Source: Paracidovorax citrulli (lineage in GTDB: Bacteria > Pseudomonadota > Gammaproteobacteria > Burkholderiales > Burkholderiaceae_C). Taken from it: a DNA stretch of 64,000 nt. Shown here in pieces: positions 1 through 9,924 of this stretch (its first letter is position 1; each line of letters opens with the position of its first letter). A program made the translations under genes and the position numbers. The notes under the pieces were generated by a model. It was given only the letters and a program-made list of their open reading frames with translations, ran no database searches and was not told the origin of the DNA. The stretch is taken from assembly GCF_900100305.1 (NCBI RefSeq), contig NZ_FNEY01000020.1, positions 32,885-96,884 on the forward strand, read 5' to 3'.

Positions 1-2019
1 CAGGAAAACCCCGTGAACCCCGTCGCAGGCTTCGTGGCCCGCCGCGCGCTGTCGGCCACCAAGACCGATACCCCGCTGATCGAAACGCCCCAGGCCATCA
101 GCGTCGTCACGCGCGACCAGATGGAGGCGCAGGGCGCGCAGACGCTGCGCCAGACCACGGCCTACACCGCCGGCATGGTGTCCAACTACTTCGACAGCCG
201 CGTGGACAGCTTCAAGGCCCGCGGCGGCGACGTGACGCAGTACCTGGACGGTCTGCTGCGCATCTACGGCACCTACAACAACATCAAGGCCGATCCCTAC
301 CTGCTCGAACGCGTGGAATTCCTGCGCGGGCCGTCGTCCGTGCTCTACGGCCAGGGCAGCGTGGGCGGCGTGCTCAACCTCACGAGCAAGCGCCCCCAGG
401 CCGAGCCGCTGCGCGAGGTGCAGGTGCAGCTGGGCAACTACGCCCGCAAGCAGATCACGGCCGACCTGACCGGCCCGCTCACGCAGGATGGGCAATGGCT
501 CTACCGCCTGGTGGCCGTGGGCCGCGACAGCGATTCCCAGGTGGACCACGTGGGCGACGACCGCCAGGTGTTCGCCCCCACGCTGACCTGGAAACCCAGC
601 GCCGCCACGTCGCTGACGCTGCAGTTCACGCACCAGAAGGACAGGAGCGGCTCGCTGATCGGCTTCTTCCCGTGGCAGGGCACGCAACTGCCCAGCCCGC
701 ATGGCCAGATCCCGACCTCGGCGTTCATCAGCGAGCCCGGCTGGGACGCCTACGACAGCGAGAACAATTCCTGGGGCTACCTCTTCAGCCATCAGCTGAA
801 CGGCGCCTGGACGCTGCGGCAGAACCTGCGCCGCACGGTGAGCGACGTCGATTACCGCAGCATGTACACGAGCTTCACGGCCAACCGCGCCACGGGCCGG
901 CCGGCGCGCCCGGTGTTCGAGGCGGACAACCGCACGCTGCTGCGCGATGCCTCCTGGCAGCGCAACGCCAGCCGCCTGCTGATGGTCGATACGCAGCTCG
1001 AAGGCAGGCTGCGCGCCGGAGCCACCGAACACACGCTGCTGTTCGGCATGGACGCGCAGCGCAACACCACCAGCCAGTCCTCGTGGCTCAAGACCGTGAG
1101 CGGCATCGATGTCTATGCACCGGTGTACGGCAACTTCACGCCGCCGTCCGAATCGGACCTGGCACGCCAGCCCGGCGTGCGGCAGCGGCAGATGGGCTTT
1201 TACGCACAGGACCAGATCCGCTGGAACCGCTGGACGGCCACGCTCGGCCTGCGCCACGACCGCGCCAGGACCGACACCGAAGGTCGCCCCGCGGCGGCCG
1301 TGGACGACAGCGCCTGGACCAAGCGGCTGGGCGCAACCTACCAGATGGATGGCGGCTGGGCGCCCTACCTGAGCTATTCGGAGTCGTTCCAGCCCCTGGG
1401 CGGGGTGGACTTCTACGGCACGCCGTTCAAGCCCCAGCGCGGCCAGCAGTGGGAAGCCGGCGTGAAATGGCAGCCCGAGGGCCGCGGCATCTCGGCGTAT
1501 GCGGCCATCTACCAGGTGCGCGAGAAGAACCGCAAGACCACCGACCCCGCCAACCCGCGCAACAACCTGCAGATCGGCGAAACCAAGGCCCGCGGCCTGG
1601 AGGCCGAACTCACGGCCAGCATCGCGCGCAGCTGGGACGCCACGCTGGCCTACGCCTACACCGACACCGAGATCTCGCGCAGCAACGCGGGGGACCAGGG
1701 GCAGCCGGTGGCCGGCGTGCCGAAGCACACGGCCTCCGCCTGGCTGTCGCACCGCTTCGGCACGGGTGGCCGCGGGCAGTGGACGGTGGGCGGCGGGCTG
1801 CGCTACACGGGCTCGCAGTGGACCGGCACGACCGCCATCACCACGCCGTCCTCCACCATCGCCGATGCCATGGTGGCGTACGACGCGGGCGACTGGCGGC
1901 TGGCCTTCAACGTGGTGAACCTGGCGGACAAGGTGCAGGTCACGCAGTGCCTGGCGCGCGGCGACTGCTTCTACGGCCAGCGGCGCACCTACATGCTGAC
2001 CTCGACCTACCGCTTCTGA
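1..2019 (+). CDS. TonB-dependent siderophore receptor, 5'-truncated by the window edge
   Basis: Outer-membrane receptor that imports ferric siderophores using TonB/ExbBD energy. The frame is open from base 1, so the signal peptide and any N-terminal signalling domain lie outside the window. The visible protein starts just before the plug domain (TPQAISVVTRDQM, then the hallmark FLRGPSSVLYGQGSVGGVLN stretch around residues 105-125). It continues as an amphipathic beta-barrel and ends in the typical aromatic terminus YRF, the Omp85-recognised C-terminal strand. The barrel is complete and undamaged. A GTG at 13 could serve as a start but would remove the signal peptide, so it is not the true one. 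The ligand cannot be deduced; the overall look is FhuA/FpvA/FcuA-like. It is convergent with the next gene. Confidence 0.93.
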   Translation, partial: QENPVNPVAGFVARRALSATKTDTPLIETPQAISVVTRDQMEAQGAQTLRQTTAYTAGMVSNYFDSRVDSFKARGGDVTQYLDGLLRIYGTYNNIKADPYLLERVEFLRGPSSVLYGQGSVGGVLNLTSKRPQAEPLREVQVQLGNYARKQITADLTGPLTQDGQWLYRLVAVGRDSDSQVDHVGDDRQVFAPTLTWKPSAATSLTLQFTHQKDRSGSLIGFFPWQGTQLPSPHGQIPTSAFISEPGWDAYDSENNSWGYLFSHQLNGAWTLRQNLRRTVSDVDYRSMYTSFTANRATGRPARPVFEADNRTLLRDASWQRNASRLLMVDTQLEGRLRAGATEHTLLFGMDAQRNTTSQSSWLKTVSGIDVYAPVYGNFTPPSESDLARQPGVRQRQMGFYAQDQIRWNRWTATLGLRHDRARTDTEGRPAAAVDDSAWTKRLGATYQMDGGWAPYLSYSESFQPLGGVDFYGTPFKPQRGQQWEAGVKWQPEGRGISAYAAIYQVREKNRKTTDPANPRNNLQIGETKARGLEAELTASIARSWDATLAYAYTDTEISRSNAGDQGQPVAGVPKHTASAWLSHRFGTGGRGQWTVGGGLRYTGSQWTGTTAITTPSSTIADAMVAYDAGDWRLAFNVVNLADKVQVTQCLARGDCFYGQRRTYMLTSTYRF

Positions 2020-2053
2020 CGGAACTTCCCCGGGGCACGCCCCGCGGGAGGAC

Positions 2054-3286
2054 TCACTCGGGCAGCAGCCAGTTGCCCAGTTCCTCGGCCTGCTCCATGC
2101 ACTGCTCCTGCAGCACGGCGCCGTAGGGCCAGCCGCCCACGAACAGCAGCGGCGGTATCTCGGCACAGGGAACGCGCCCTTCCCCCTCGCGCCAGCCCTC
2201 GACGAAGGCTTCGTTCAGCGCCCGGATGTCGGCCCGGGCTTTCACCGACACATCGAACACGTGGCGCCGGAAAGCGGCCCAGGCCCGGTCTTCCGGCGCG
2301 GGGCGGGTGGACGGGGACTGCGGCTGCGCCGACGGGTTGCCCGGCGCATTGCCGTCCCACGCATCCGGCCGCCATCCGGCGCCGGACCCCGGGGACGCTC
2401 CCGGGAGGCGTGACGGCGGCACGCCCTCTTCGCCATACCGCGCGGATTCGTCGTCCGTCTCGCAGACGCTGTCCAGGATGCGGCCGACCTGCACGCCGAA
2501 GGCGGCCGTGGCGGTGTCGAAGGCCAGCACGCGCAAGGCATCGCCCGGCGAGCTGGCCATGACGCAGATGTCGAAGATCCGGGACTGGCCATCGCACAGG
2601 ACCTCCACCATGTCGCTCATCACGCGCACCAGCAACCGGCCTCCCGAGCGGATGGTGACGGACACCTGCTCGTCCGACCGCTCCTCCAGGTGGGCCGCCA
2701 GCGATTCCGCCCATTTGCGCGAAGCATCGTCGGAGAAATCGCTGCCCGCCAGGGAGCGGCCGTCGTCCTTCCAGCGGATGTATTCCAGCGCCGCCTGAAC
2801 CGGGGTGTTCTGCGGCCCGGAGGGGTCGCAGAGGAACATGGTCGAGATGAGCGGGTAGTAGTAGCCGTCGCGCACCTGGACCAGGGCGTCCAGCACGCCC
2901 GGATCGCGCCAGTCGATGGACAGCGACAGGGTACGCGCCGCATCGCCGAGTATCGCCTCCGGATCCCGGAGACAATCGTCGAAGAAGCGCCCGCAGGTAT
3001 AGTCGAGCCGGATACGGCCGCGCAGGGCCATGGCGGCGCGGTGCACGGTGCGGACCAGCGGCACGGCGAGTTGGCTGCCCTCGTCATCCCTCCCGCCGGC
3101 CGGACCCGCACCGGGCGCGAAACCCTGCCCCTGCGCGGCCTCCCGGCCATCGAAGACATGCACGTCCAGGAACGCGCCCAGGCGACGCGCCCGCTGCATG
3201 AGGTGGTATGCGGACGCAAGGCCCAGGGCCCCGCCTCCGACGATGGCCACGTGCAGCACATCGTCTGCGTCGCCATGGTTTGACAT
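2054..3286 (-). CDS. FAD/NAD(P)-binding oxidoreductase-like protein, function unknown
   Basis: Predicted 410-residue protein with an N-terminal dinucleotide-binding Rossmann motif (VAIVGGGALGLASAYHL, about residues 12-28). Its C-terminal segment (LLFVGGWPYGAVLQEQ) resembles the closing FAD-contact strand of amine-oxidase or GMC-like flavoproteins. The middle is not recognisable, and a low-complexity Pro/Ser/Gly stretch (about residues 270-315) looks like a disordered linker. The start at 3286 is chosen because a purine-rich GGGAGA lies just upstream; a longer frame reaches 3349 without a ribosome site. It converges on the siderophore receptor with 34 bp between the stop codons. A role in siderophore or amine metabolism is possible from location only. 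It may represent a little-described flavoprotein family. Confidence 0.6.
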   Translation of the reverse strand: MSNHGDADDVLHVAIVGGGALGLASAYHLMQRARRLGAFLDVHVFDGREAAQGQGFAPGAGPAGGRDDEGSQLAVPLVRTVHRAAMALRGRIRLDYTCGRFFDDCLRDPEAILGDAARTLSLSIDWRDPGVLDALVQVRDGYYYPLISTMFLCDPSGPQNTPVQAALEYIRWKDDGRSLAGSDFSDDASRKWAESLAAHLEERSDEQVSVTIRSGGRLLVRVMSDMVEVLCDGQSRIFDICVMASSPGDALRVLAFDTATAAFGVQVGRILDSVCETDDESARYGEEGVPPSRLPGASPGSGAGWRPDAWDGNAPGNPSAQPQSPSTRPAPEDRAWAAFRRHVFDVSVKARADIRALNEAFVEGWREGEGRVPCAEIPPLLFVGGWPYGAVLQEQCMEQAEELGNWLLPE

Positions 3287-3441
3287 GTTCTCCCGCCTGA
3301 ATTCTGGTTGACAGTGGCCCAATGTGCACGACCGGCCGCCGGTCTTCAAGTTATTGTCTCGCTCTGCCCCGGAAATCCGGAGGACGGAACGCTTTTCGCA
3401 GGCACCGTCGCCGGATCGCTCCAGCCTCCCCCATGTGACAA

Positions 3442-3470
3442 AGCCCCCGGGATGGGTGTCCGCGGGGGCT
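3442..3470 (-). terminator. Rho-independent terminator of the aldehyde dehydrogenase gene
   Basis: A perfect 8-bp stem (AGCCCCCG / CGGGGGCT, loop 13 nt) lies about 40 bp beyond the stop of the minus-strand aldehyde dehydrogenase gene. Read on the minus strand it is followed by a short T-containing tail (TTTGT). Confidence 0.65.
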
Positions 3471-3509
3471 GTCCGGGACGAGGCGCCCCGGGACCGGTGG
3501 GCGGTCCGG

Positions 3510-4949
3510 TCACACGTTGGTGATGGAGACCGCGCGCGTGTTCAGGTGCGCCTCGATCGCCTCCGGGCCCCCTTCGGAGCCGTAGCCGGAGTCCTTCAGG
3601 CCGCCGAACGGCAGCTCGGCGGACGGGGATGCGGGCTGGTTGATCCACAGCATGCCCACTTCGAGCCGCTGCGACAGCAGGTGGGCGTGCTTGAGGGAGC
3701 GCGTGAAGGCATAGCCGGCCAGGCCGTAGGGCAGCCGGTTGGCCTCGGCGATGGCGTCCTCGATCTTCTCGAAGCCGCGCACCGCAGCCACCGGGCCGAA
3801 GGGCTCCTCGTTGAAGATGCGCGCGGACACGGGCACGTCGTCCAGCACCGTCGGCTGGAAGAAATTGCCGTCGCCGCCGATGCGCTCGCCGCCGGCCGCC
3901 ACCTGGGCGCCGTGCTGCACGGCATCCTGCATCAGCTCGGCCATGGCCGTGATGCGGCGCGGATTGGCCAGCGGGCCCATCTGGGTGCCGTCGGCCAGGC
4001 CGTCGCCCACCTTCAGGCCCTGGGCGTGGCGCGCCAGCGCGGCCACGAAATCCTTGCGGATGCTCTCGTGCACCAGGAAGCGGGTGGGCGAGATGCAGAC
4101 CTGGCCCGCATTGCGGAACTTCGCACCGCCGGCGGCCTTGATGGCCAGTTCCACGTCGGCGTCGTCCGCGACGATCACCGGGGCGTGGCCGCCCAGTTCC
4201 ATGGTCACGCGCTTCATGTGCTGACCGGCCAGCGCTGCCAGCTGCTTGCCCACGGGGGTCGAGCCGGTGAACGTGACCTTGCGGATGACCGGGTGCGGGA
4301 TGAGGTAGCTGGAAATCTCGGCCGGGTTGCCGTACACCAGGCCCACGGTGCCGGCCGGCACGCCGGCATCGGCGAATGCGCGGATCAGTTCGGCGGGGCT
4401 GGCGGGCGTTTCCTCGGGCGCCTTCACGAGGATGGAGCAGCCGGAAGCGAGCGCGGCGGCCAGCTTGCGCACCACCTGGTTGATCGGGAAATTCCAGGGC
4501 GTGAACGCGGCCACGGGGCCGACGGGGTCCTTCAGGACGAGCTGACGCACGGCGAGGCTGCCACGGGCGGGAACGATGCGGCCGTAGATGCGCTGGCCCT
4601 CGTCGGCGAACCACTCGATGATGTCGGCGGCTGCCATGGCCTCGATCTTCGCCTCGGCCAGCGGCTTGCCCTGCTCCTGGGTGAGGATGCGGGCGATGGC
4701 TTCGGCGCGCTCGCGCATGAGGGCAGCCGCGCGGCGCATGGTGCGGGCGCGCTCCACGGCGGGGATGTCGCGCCAGACCTCGAAGCCCTTCTGGGCCGCT
4801 TCCAGGGCGCGGTCCAGGTCGGCACGGCCGGCATGGGCCACGCGGCCGATTTCCTTGCCCGTGGCCGGGTTGTGCACGGCGATGGTCCTGCCATCGGCGG
4901 CGTCCTGCCACTCACCGGCAATGAAAAGGCGTGTGCTCGGATACGTCAT
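3510..4949 (-). CDS. NAD(P)-dependent aldehyde dehydrogenase, succinate-semialdehyde dehydrogenase-like
   Basis: Cytosolic ALDH-superfamily enzyme of 479 residues, a normal length, that oxidises an aldehyde to its acid with NAD(P)+. Visible landmarks are the cofactor loop FTGSTPVG (227-234), the general-base glutamate in MELGGHAP (E251), the catalytic cysteine in GQVCISPTR (C285), the EEPFGPV motif and the C-terminal [11 protein letters not shown] motif. The set matches the GabD/SSADH and 2,5-dioxovalerate dehydrogenase branch; the substrate is not certain. It appears monocistronic, with its own terminator downstream and about 180 bp of untranslated sequence before it. Confidence 0.9.
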   Translation of the reverse strand: MTYPSTRLFIAGEWQDAADGRTIAVHNPATGKEIGRVAHAGRADLDRALEAAQKGFEVWRDIPAVERARTMRRAAALMRERAEAIARILTQEQGKPLAEAKIEAMAAADIIEWFADEGQRIYGRIVPARGSLAVRQLVLKDPVGPVAAFTPWNFPINQVVRKLAAALASGCSILVKAPEETPASPAELIRAFADAGVPAGTVGLVYGNPAEISSYLIPHPVIRKVTFTGSTPVGKQLAALAGQHMKRVTMELGGHAPVIVADDADVELAIKAAGGAKFRNAGQVCISPTRFLVHESIRKDFVAALARHAQGLKVGDGLADGTQMGPLANPRRITAMAELMQDAVQHGAQVAAGGERIGGDGNFFQPTVLDDVPVSARIFNEEPFGPVAAVRGFEKIEDAIAEANRLPYGLAGYAFTRSLKHAHLLSQRLEVGMLWINQPASPSAELPFGGLKDSGYGSEGGPEAIEAHLNTRAVSITNV

Positions 4950-5129
4950 GCGTGTGCTCCTGCGATAGCTGATTGGGAACGGGGAATGGCGAAGGGGAAA
5001 ACGGCCGCTCGCGCCACGGGGTGGCGGGCGGCGACCCCATATCCTAGCCGGGACCTATGGCACGGTCCGGCTCCAAACAGGAGCACTATAGGCCGGATGG
5101 CGCCGCGGCGCCCCGGCGGCGGCGCTTTG

Positions 5130-6632
5130 CTACCCCGATTTACCCAAGTTGCGGGATTTTTCACCATTTCCGGCCACCGGGCGGTCCGTTTCCCGCGCAG
5201 TCGTGCCGCTGTCGCCCCAGCCGCCGCCCAGCGCGCGGATCAGCCCGACGGTGGCCGTGTACTGCGCGGTGCGCACCTGCAGGGCCTGCCGACGGTTGCG
5301 CAACTCGCTGCGGCGGGCGTCGAGCAGCTCCAGCTGGCTCACCATGCCGTTGCGGTAGCGCGAATCCGACAGTTGCGTGGCACGGGCCGCGGACTGCACG
5401 GCACGGCCCTGGGCCTCGGCCTGCCCTGCCAGCAGGCGCAGCGCGCTGAGCTGGTCCTCGACCTCGCGGAAGGCGGTGAGCACCTGGCCGCGGTGGGCTG
5501 CCAGCGCGCCCTCCAGCCGGGCGCGGGCGCCGTCTTCCTGCGCCTGGCGCTGGCCGCCGTCGAAGAGCGGCAGCGACAGCAGCGCACCGATGCCCCAGGA
5601 GCGGGCCGACCACTTGAACAGGTCGCCCAGTTCCGGCGAGGCATAGCCGCCGTTGCCCGTGAGCGTGACGGCCGGGAACCACGCGGCCTGGGCCACGCCC
5701 ACGCGGGCCTGCGCCGCCAGCACGGCCGCCTGCGCCGCCGAGACGTCCGGACGGCGCGCCAGCACCGTGCCCGGCACGCCGGCGGGAATGACGGGCAGCG
5801 CCGCTTCGCCGGCCGCGGGGGGCACGGTGAAGCCGGTGGCCACCTCGCCGACCAGCAGGGCCAGCGCATGGGTCAGCACGGCCTGCTGGCGCTCCAGCGC
5901 GAGGGCATCGGATTCGGTGGCGGCCACCTCGGCCTGCACGCGCGCCACATCCAGCTCGGCCACGTCGCCGGCCCGGTAGCGGCGCTCGGTCAGGCGCAGG
6001 GTGTCGCGGTAGGCGGCCAGCCCCTCCTGCACCAGGGCCTGCTCGGCCTGCACCGAGCGCAGTTGCAGGTAGGCCTGGGCGGTGTCGGCCTGCGCCATCA
6101 GGCGTGTGCTCTGGAGCAGTGCCTCGCGCGAGCGGGCATCGAGCCGCGCGGCCTCGCTGGCCTGCGACAGGCGGCCGAACAGGTCCAGCTCATAGGACAC
6201 GTTCAGCCCCGCCGTGGCCAGCGTGGCCGGCACCGGACCGCCCGTGGCCGTGTTGGCGCCGGCCTGCCGCGCCACGCCGGCGGAGGCACCCAGTTGCGGC
6301 GCGCGGCTGGCATCGGCGGAGCGCAGCAGCGCCCGCGCTTCGGCCAGCCGGGCGGCGGCCTCCTGCACGCTGGTGTTGCCGCTGCCGGCGCGCTGCACCA
6401 GATCGTCCAGCACCGGGTCGCGGAAGCCCAGCCACCACGTGCCGCGGGGCTGCGCCTCGGCGGGCGGCGCCGTGGTCCACGAGGGGGCGCCGGCCGCTTC
6501 GCTGAACGTGGCCGGCACGGCCACGCCGGCATGCTCCGGCACCGCCGGAGCGCTCATGCATCCGGCCAGCGCCAGGGCCGCGGCCAGCGGCGCCAGCCGG
6601 GAAAGGGAATACCAGTGGGGAAACATCGTCAT
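5130..6632 (-). CDS. RND efflux outer-membrane factor (NodT/OprM-type lipoprotein)
   Basis: Outer-membrane channel of a tripartite efflux pump, 500 residues, exporting drugs or solvents handed over by the RND pump. A signal peptide ends in the lipobox LALAGC, so the mature protein is predicted to be N-acylated. Two OEP repeats follow, rich in Ala, Gln and Arg and forming long helices, with typical segments such as SYELDLFGRLSQASEAAR and LARRPDVSAAQAAV. It is the third gene of the operon. The start at 6632 has a CGGAG ribosome site; an upstream ATG at 6650 overlaps the pump stop as ATGA and would add six residues, so translational coupling is likely either way. Confidence 0.92.
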   Translation of the reverse strand: MTMFPHWYSLSRLAPLAAALALAGCMSAPAVPEHAGVAVPATFSEAAGAPSWTTAPPAEAQPRGTWWLGFRDPVLDDLVQRAGSGNTSVQEAAARLAEARALLRSADASRAPQLGASAGVARQAGANTATGGPVPATLATAGLNVSYELDLFGRLSQASEAARLDARSREALLQSTRLMAQADTAQAYLQLRSVQAEQALVQEGLAAYRDTLRLTERRYRAGDVAELDVARVQAEVAATESDALALERQQAVLTHALALLVGEVATGFTVPPAAGEAALPVIPAGVPGTVLARRPDVSAAQAAVLAAQARVGVAQAAWFPAVTLTGNGGYASPELGDLFKWSARSWGIGALLSLPLFDGGQRQAQEDGARARLEGALAAHRGQVLTAFREVEDQLSALRLLAGQAEAQGRAVQSAARATQLSDSRYRNGMVSQLELLDARRSELRNRRQALQVRTAQYTATVGLIRALGGGWGDSGTTARETDRPVAGNGEKSRNLGKSG

Positions 6633-6646
6633 GGCAAAGCTCCGTC

Positions 6647-9600
6647 TCATTCGTGCCGGCCGCGCGGTGCGGCGATCACAGGCTGGGCCGAGGCCCCATG
6701 GCCCGGCGCGCCCCGCTCGGCGTCGGTGATCGGCGCCACGTGGCTGCCGTGCTGCTGCAGTGGCCGGTTGCCCGCCAGGCGGCGCAGGACCACGTAGAAG
6801 ACCGGCGTGAGGAACAGGCCGAAAGCCGTGACGCCGATCATTCCGGCGAACACCGCCACGCCCATGGCACTGCGCATCTCCGAGCCGGCGCCGGTGGACA
6901 GCACCAGGGGCAGCACACCCATCACGAAGGCCAGCGAGGTCATCAGGATGGGGCGCAGCCGCAGGCGGCTGGCCTCGATGGCGGCCTGCACGGGCGTGCG
7001 GCCGGCGAACTCCAGCTCGCGGGCGAACTCCACGATCAGGATGGCGTTCTTGGCCGACAGCCCCACCAGCACGATCAGCCCGATCTGGGTGAACACGTTG
7101 TTGTCGCCGCGGGTGAGCCACACGCCGGCCATGGCGGCCATCAGACCCATGGGCACGATCAGGATGATGGCGATGGGCAGCGTCAGGCTCTCGTACTGCG
7201 CGGCCAGCACCAGGAACACCAGCAAAATGGCCAGCGGGAACACCAGCACGGCGGAATTGCCGGCCAGGATCTCCTGGTAGGTGAGTTCGGTCCACTCGAA
7301 GGAGATGCCCGGCGGCAGCGTCTCGGCGGCGATGCGCTCGACGGCGGCCTGCGCCTGGCCCGACGAGAAGCCGGGCGCGGGCCCGCCGTTCACGTCGGCC
7401 GAGAGGAAACCGTTGTAGCGCATGGCGCGCTCGGGGCCGAAGCTGTTCTCGATCTTCATCAGCGCCGACAGCGGCACCATCTCTCCGGTGGTGGAGCGCA
7501 CCTTGAGCAGGCCCACGTCCTCCGCCCGCGCCCGGTAGGGCGCATCGGCCTGCACGCGCACGCTGTAGGTGCGGCCGAACTGGTTGAAGTCGTTGGCGTA
7601 CAGGCTGCCCAGGTAGATCTGCAGGGTCTCGAAGATGTCGGTCACCGGAACGCCGAGCTGGCGGGCCTTGGTGCGGTCGATGTCGGCGTACAGCTGCGGC
7701 ACGTTGACCTGCCAGCTGGTGAACAGCCCCGCCAGCTCCGGCGTCTGGTAGGCCTTGGCCATGAAGGCCTTCACGGCCGCGTCCATGGCGCCATAGCCCA
7801 GGGAGGCTCGGTCCTCGATCTGCAGCTTGAAGCCGCCCGTCGTGCCCAGCCCCGCCACCGGCGGCGGCGGGAACATGGCGATGAACGCATCCTGGATGCT
7901 GCCGAAGGCCTGGTTGAGCTGGCCCGCGACGGCGCCGCCGCTCTGGTCGGCGCGCCTGCGCTCGGCGAAGGGCTTGAGCGTGACGAACACGATGCCCGCG
8001 TTGGAGCTGTTGGTGAAGCCGTTGATCGACAGGCCCGGGAAGGCGATGGCGTCTTCCACGTTGGGGTTCTTCTTCACGATCTTGCCCATGCGGCGGATGA
8101 CGTCTTCCGTGCGGTCCAGCGTGGCGCCGTCGGGCAGTTGCGCGAAGCCCACCAGGTACTGCTTGTCCTGCGCGGGAACGAAGCCGCCGGGCACCGCCTT
8201 GAAGAGGCCCCAGGTCGCGCCGACCAGCACTAGGTAGATGGCCAGCATCAGCGCCTTGCGGCCGATCACGCGGCGCACGCCGCCGCTGTAGGCCTCGGAG
8301 CCGCGGTGGAACACGCGGTTGAAGCGCCGGAAGAAACCGCCCAGCACCCGGTCCATGCCACGGGTGAGCGCATCCTTGGGCTCGTGGTGGCCCTTCAGGA
8401 GCAACGCGCTGAGCGCGGGCGACAGCGTGAGCGAGTTGATCGCCGAGATCACCGTGGAGATGGCGATGGTCACCGCGAACTGGCGGTAGAACTGCCCCGT
8501 GAGCCCGCTGATGAAGGCCAGCGGCACGAACACGGCCACCAGCACCAGCGCGATGGCGATGATGGGCCCGCTCACCTCGCGCATGGCGCGGTAGGTGGCC
8601 TCGCGTGGAGTGAGGCCCGCCTCGATGTTGCGCTCGACGTTCTCCACCACCACGATGGCGTCGTCCACCACGATGCCGATGGCCAGCACCAGCCCGAAGA
8701 GCGACAGCGCGTTGATCGAGAAGCCCAGCAGATGCAGCACCGCGAACGTGCCCACCACCGACACCGGCACGGCCAGCAGCGGGATGATGGAGGCGCGCCA
8801 GGTCTGCAGGAAGAGGATGACCACGATCACCACCAGCGCGATGGCCTCCAGCAAGGTCTGGATGACCGATTGGATGGAGGCGCGCACGAACTGCGTGGGG
8901 TCGTAGGCGATGCGGAACTCCACGCCCTCGGGCATGTGCTTCTGCAGTTCGGCCATGGTGGCGCGCACGTTGGCCGAGATGTCGAGCGCGTTGGAGCCGG
9001 GCGCCTGGAAAACGCCCATGCCCACGGCCGGGTCGTTGTTGAGCAGCGAGCGCAGCGAGTAGTCGGCCGCGCCCAGCTCCAGCCGGGCCACGTCGCGCAG
9101 GCGCGTCACGGCCCCGTCGGCGCCGGTCTTGACGATGATGTCGCCGAACTCTTCCACCGTGGCCAGGCGGCCCCGGGCGTTGATCGACAGCTGCATGTCC
9201 ACGCCCGGCAGGCCGGGTGACTGTCCCACCACGCCCGCGGCGGCCTGCACGTTCTGCCCGCGGATGGCGGCCACCACGTCGCCCGCGGAAAGGCCGCGCT
9301 GCGCCACCTTCTGCGGGTCCAGCCAGGCGCGCATGGAGTAATCGCCGCCGCCGAAGATCTGCACCTGCCCGACGCCGGGGATGCGGGCGAGCCGGTCCTT
9401 GACATTGAGCACGGCGTAGTTGCGCAGGTAGTCGATGTCGTAGCGGCCGTTGGGCGAGACCATGTGCACGACCATGGTCAGGTCGGGCGCGCTCTTGACC
9501 GTGGTGACGCCCAGGCGGCGCACCTCCTCGGGCAGGCGCGGCTCGGCCTGCGAGACGCGGTTCTGCACGAGCTGCTGCGCCTTGTCCGGGTCGGTGCCCA

Positions 9601-9892
9601 GCGCGAAGGTCACGGTGAGCGTCATCACGCCGTCGGTCGTGGCCTGGCTGCCCATGTAGAGCATGCCTTCCACGCCGTTGATGGATTCCTCCAGCGGCGT
9701 GGCCACGGTCTCGGCGATCACCTTGGGATTGGCGCCGGGGTAGGTGGCGCGCACCACGACGGAGGGCGGCGCCACCTCGGGGTACTCCGAGATCGGCAGC
9801 GCCCGCAGGGCGATCAGCCCCGCCAGGAAGATGAGCACCGACAGCACCCCCGCGAAGATGGGGCGGTCGATGAAGAAACGGGAGAGGTTCAT
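6647..9892 (-). CDS. RND efflux pump inner-membrane permease (HAE1/AcrB-MexB family)
   Basis: Proton-driven trimeric drug exporter of the inner membrane, 1081 residues, slightly longer than AcrB. The N-terminus NLSRFFIDRPIFAGVLSVL is the standard first transmembrane helix. The proton-relay helix is seen in IGIVVDDAIVVVENVERN (paired Asp), and two large periplasmic porter/docking loops alternate with twelve predicted transmembrane helices. The C-terminal helices contain AQYESLTLPIAI and the LRLRPILMTSLAF motif. It lies between the adaptor and the outer-membrane factor on the same strand, giving a complete pump operon. The drug profile cannot be read from sequence. The start is supported by an AGAGAA purine run upstream. 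Confidence 0.96.
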   Translation of the reverse strand: MNLSRFFIDRPIFAGVLSVLIFLAGLIALRALPISEYPEVAPPSVVVRATYPGANPKVIAETVATPLEESINGVEGMLYMGSQATTDGVMTLTVTFALGTDPDKAQQLVQNRVSQAEPRLPEEVRRLGVTTVKSAPDLTMVVHMVSPNGRYDIDYLRNYAVLNVKDRLARIPGVGQVQIFGGGDYSMRAWLDPQKVAQRGLSAGDVVAAIRGQNVQAAAGVVGQSPGLPGVDMQLSINARGRLATVEEFGDIIVKTGADGAVTRLRDVARLELGAADYSLRSLLNNDPAVGMGVFQAPGSNALDISANVRATMAELQKHMPEGVEFRIAYDPTQFVRASIQSVIQTLLEAIALVVIVVILFLQTWRASIIPLLAVPVSVVGTFAVLHLLGFSINALSLFGLVLAIGIVVDDAIVVVENVERNIEAGLTPREATYRAMREVSGPIIAIALVLVAVFVPLAFISGLTGQFYRQFAVTIAISTVISAINSLTLSPALSALLLKGHHEPKDALTRGMDRVLGGFFRRFNRVFHRGSEAYSGGVRRVIGRKALMLAIYLVLVGATWGLFKAVPGGFVPAQDKQYLVGFAQLPDGATLDRTEDVIRRMGKIVKKNPNVEDAIAFPGLSINGFTNSSNAGIVFVTLKPFAERRRADQSGGAVAGQLNQAFGSIQDAFIAMFPPPPVAGLGTTGGFKLQIEDRASLGYGAMDAAVKAFMAKAYQTPELAGLFTSWQVNVPQLYADIDRTKARQLGVPVTDIFETLQIYLGSLYANDFNQFGRTYSVRVQADAPYRARAEDVGLLKVRSTTGEMVPLSALMKIENSFGPERAMRYNGFLSADVNGGPAPGFSSGQAQAAVERIAAETLPPGISFEWTELTYQEILAGNSAVLVFPLAILLVFLVLAAQYESLTLPIAIILIVPMGLMAAMAGVWLTRGDNNVFTQIGLIVLVGLSAKNAILIVEFARELEFAGRTPVQAAIEASRLRLRPILMTSLAFVMGVLPLVLSTGAGSEMRSAMGVAVFAGMIGVTAFGLFLTPVFYVVLRRLAGNRPLQQHGSHVAPITDAERGAPGHGASAQPVIAAPRGRHE

Positions 9893-9924
9893 GGTGTCGT
9901 TCTCTGCTCTCTGAAGCCCGGCGC

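Noticed and set aside
2031..2044. Hairpin CGGGGC/GCCCCG between the converging receptor and flavoprotein genes
   Set aside because: The loop is only two bases and neither side has a T-run, so I do not call a terminator.
3324..6797. A 1157-codon open frame on the plus strand
   Set aside because: It is antisense to the aldehyde dehydrogenase and the outer-membrane factor; the translation is His/Arg/Gly-rich without any domain, as expected for an antisense frame in GC-rich DNA.
6653..8233. A 526-codon plus-strand open frame
   Set aside because: Antisense to the RND pump, low-complexity translation, no start signal and no recognisable domain.
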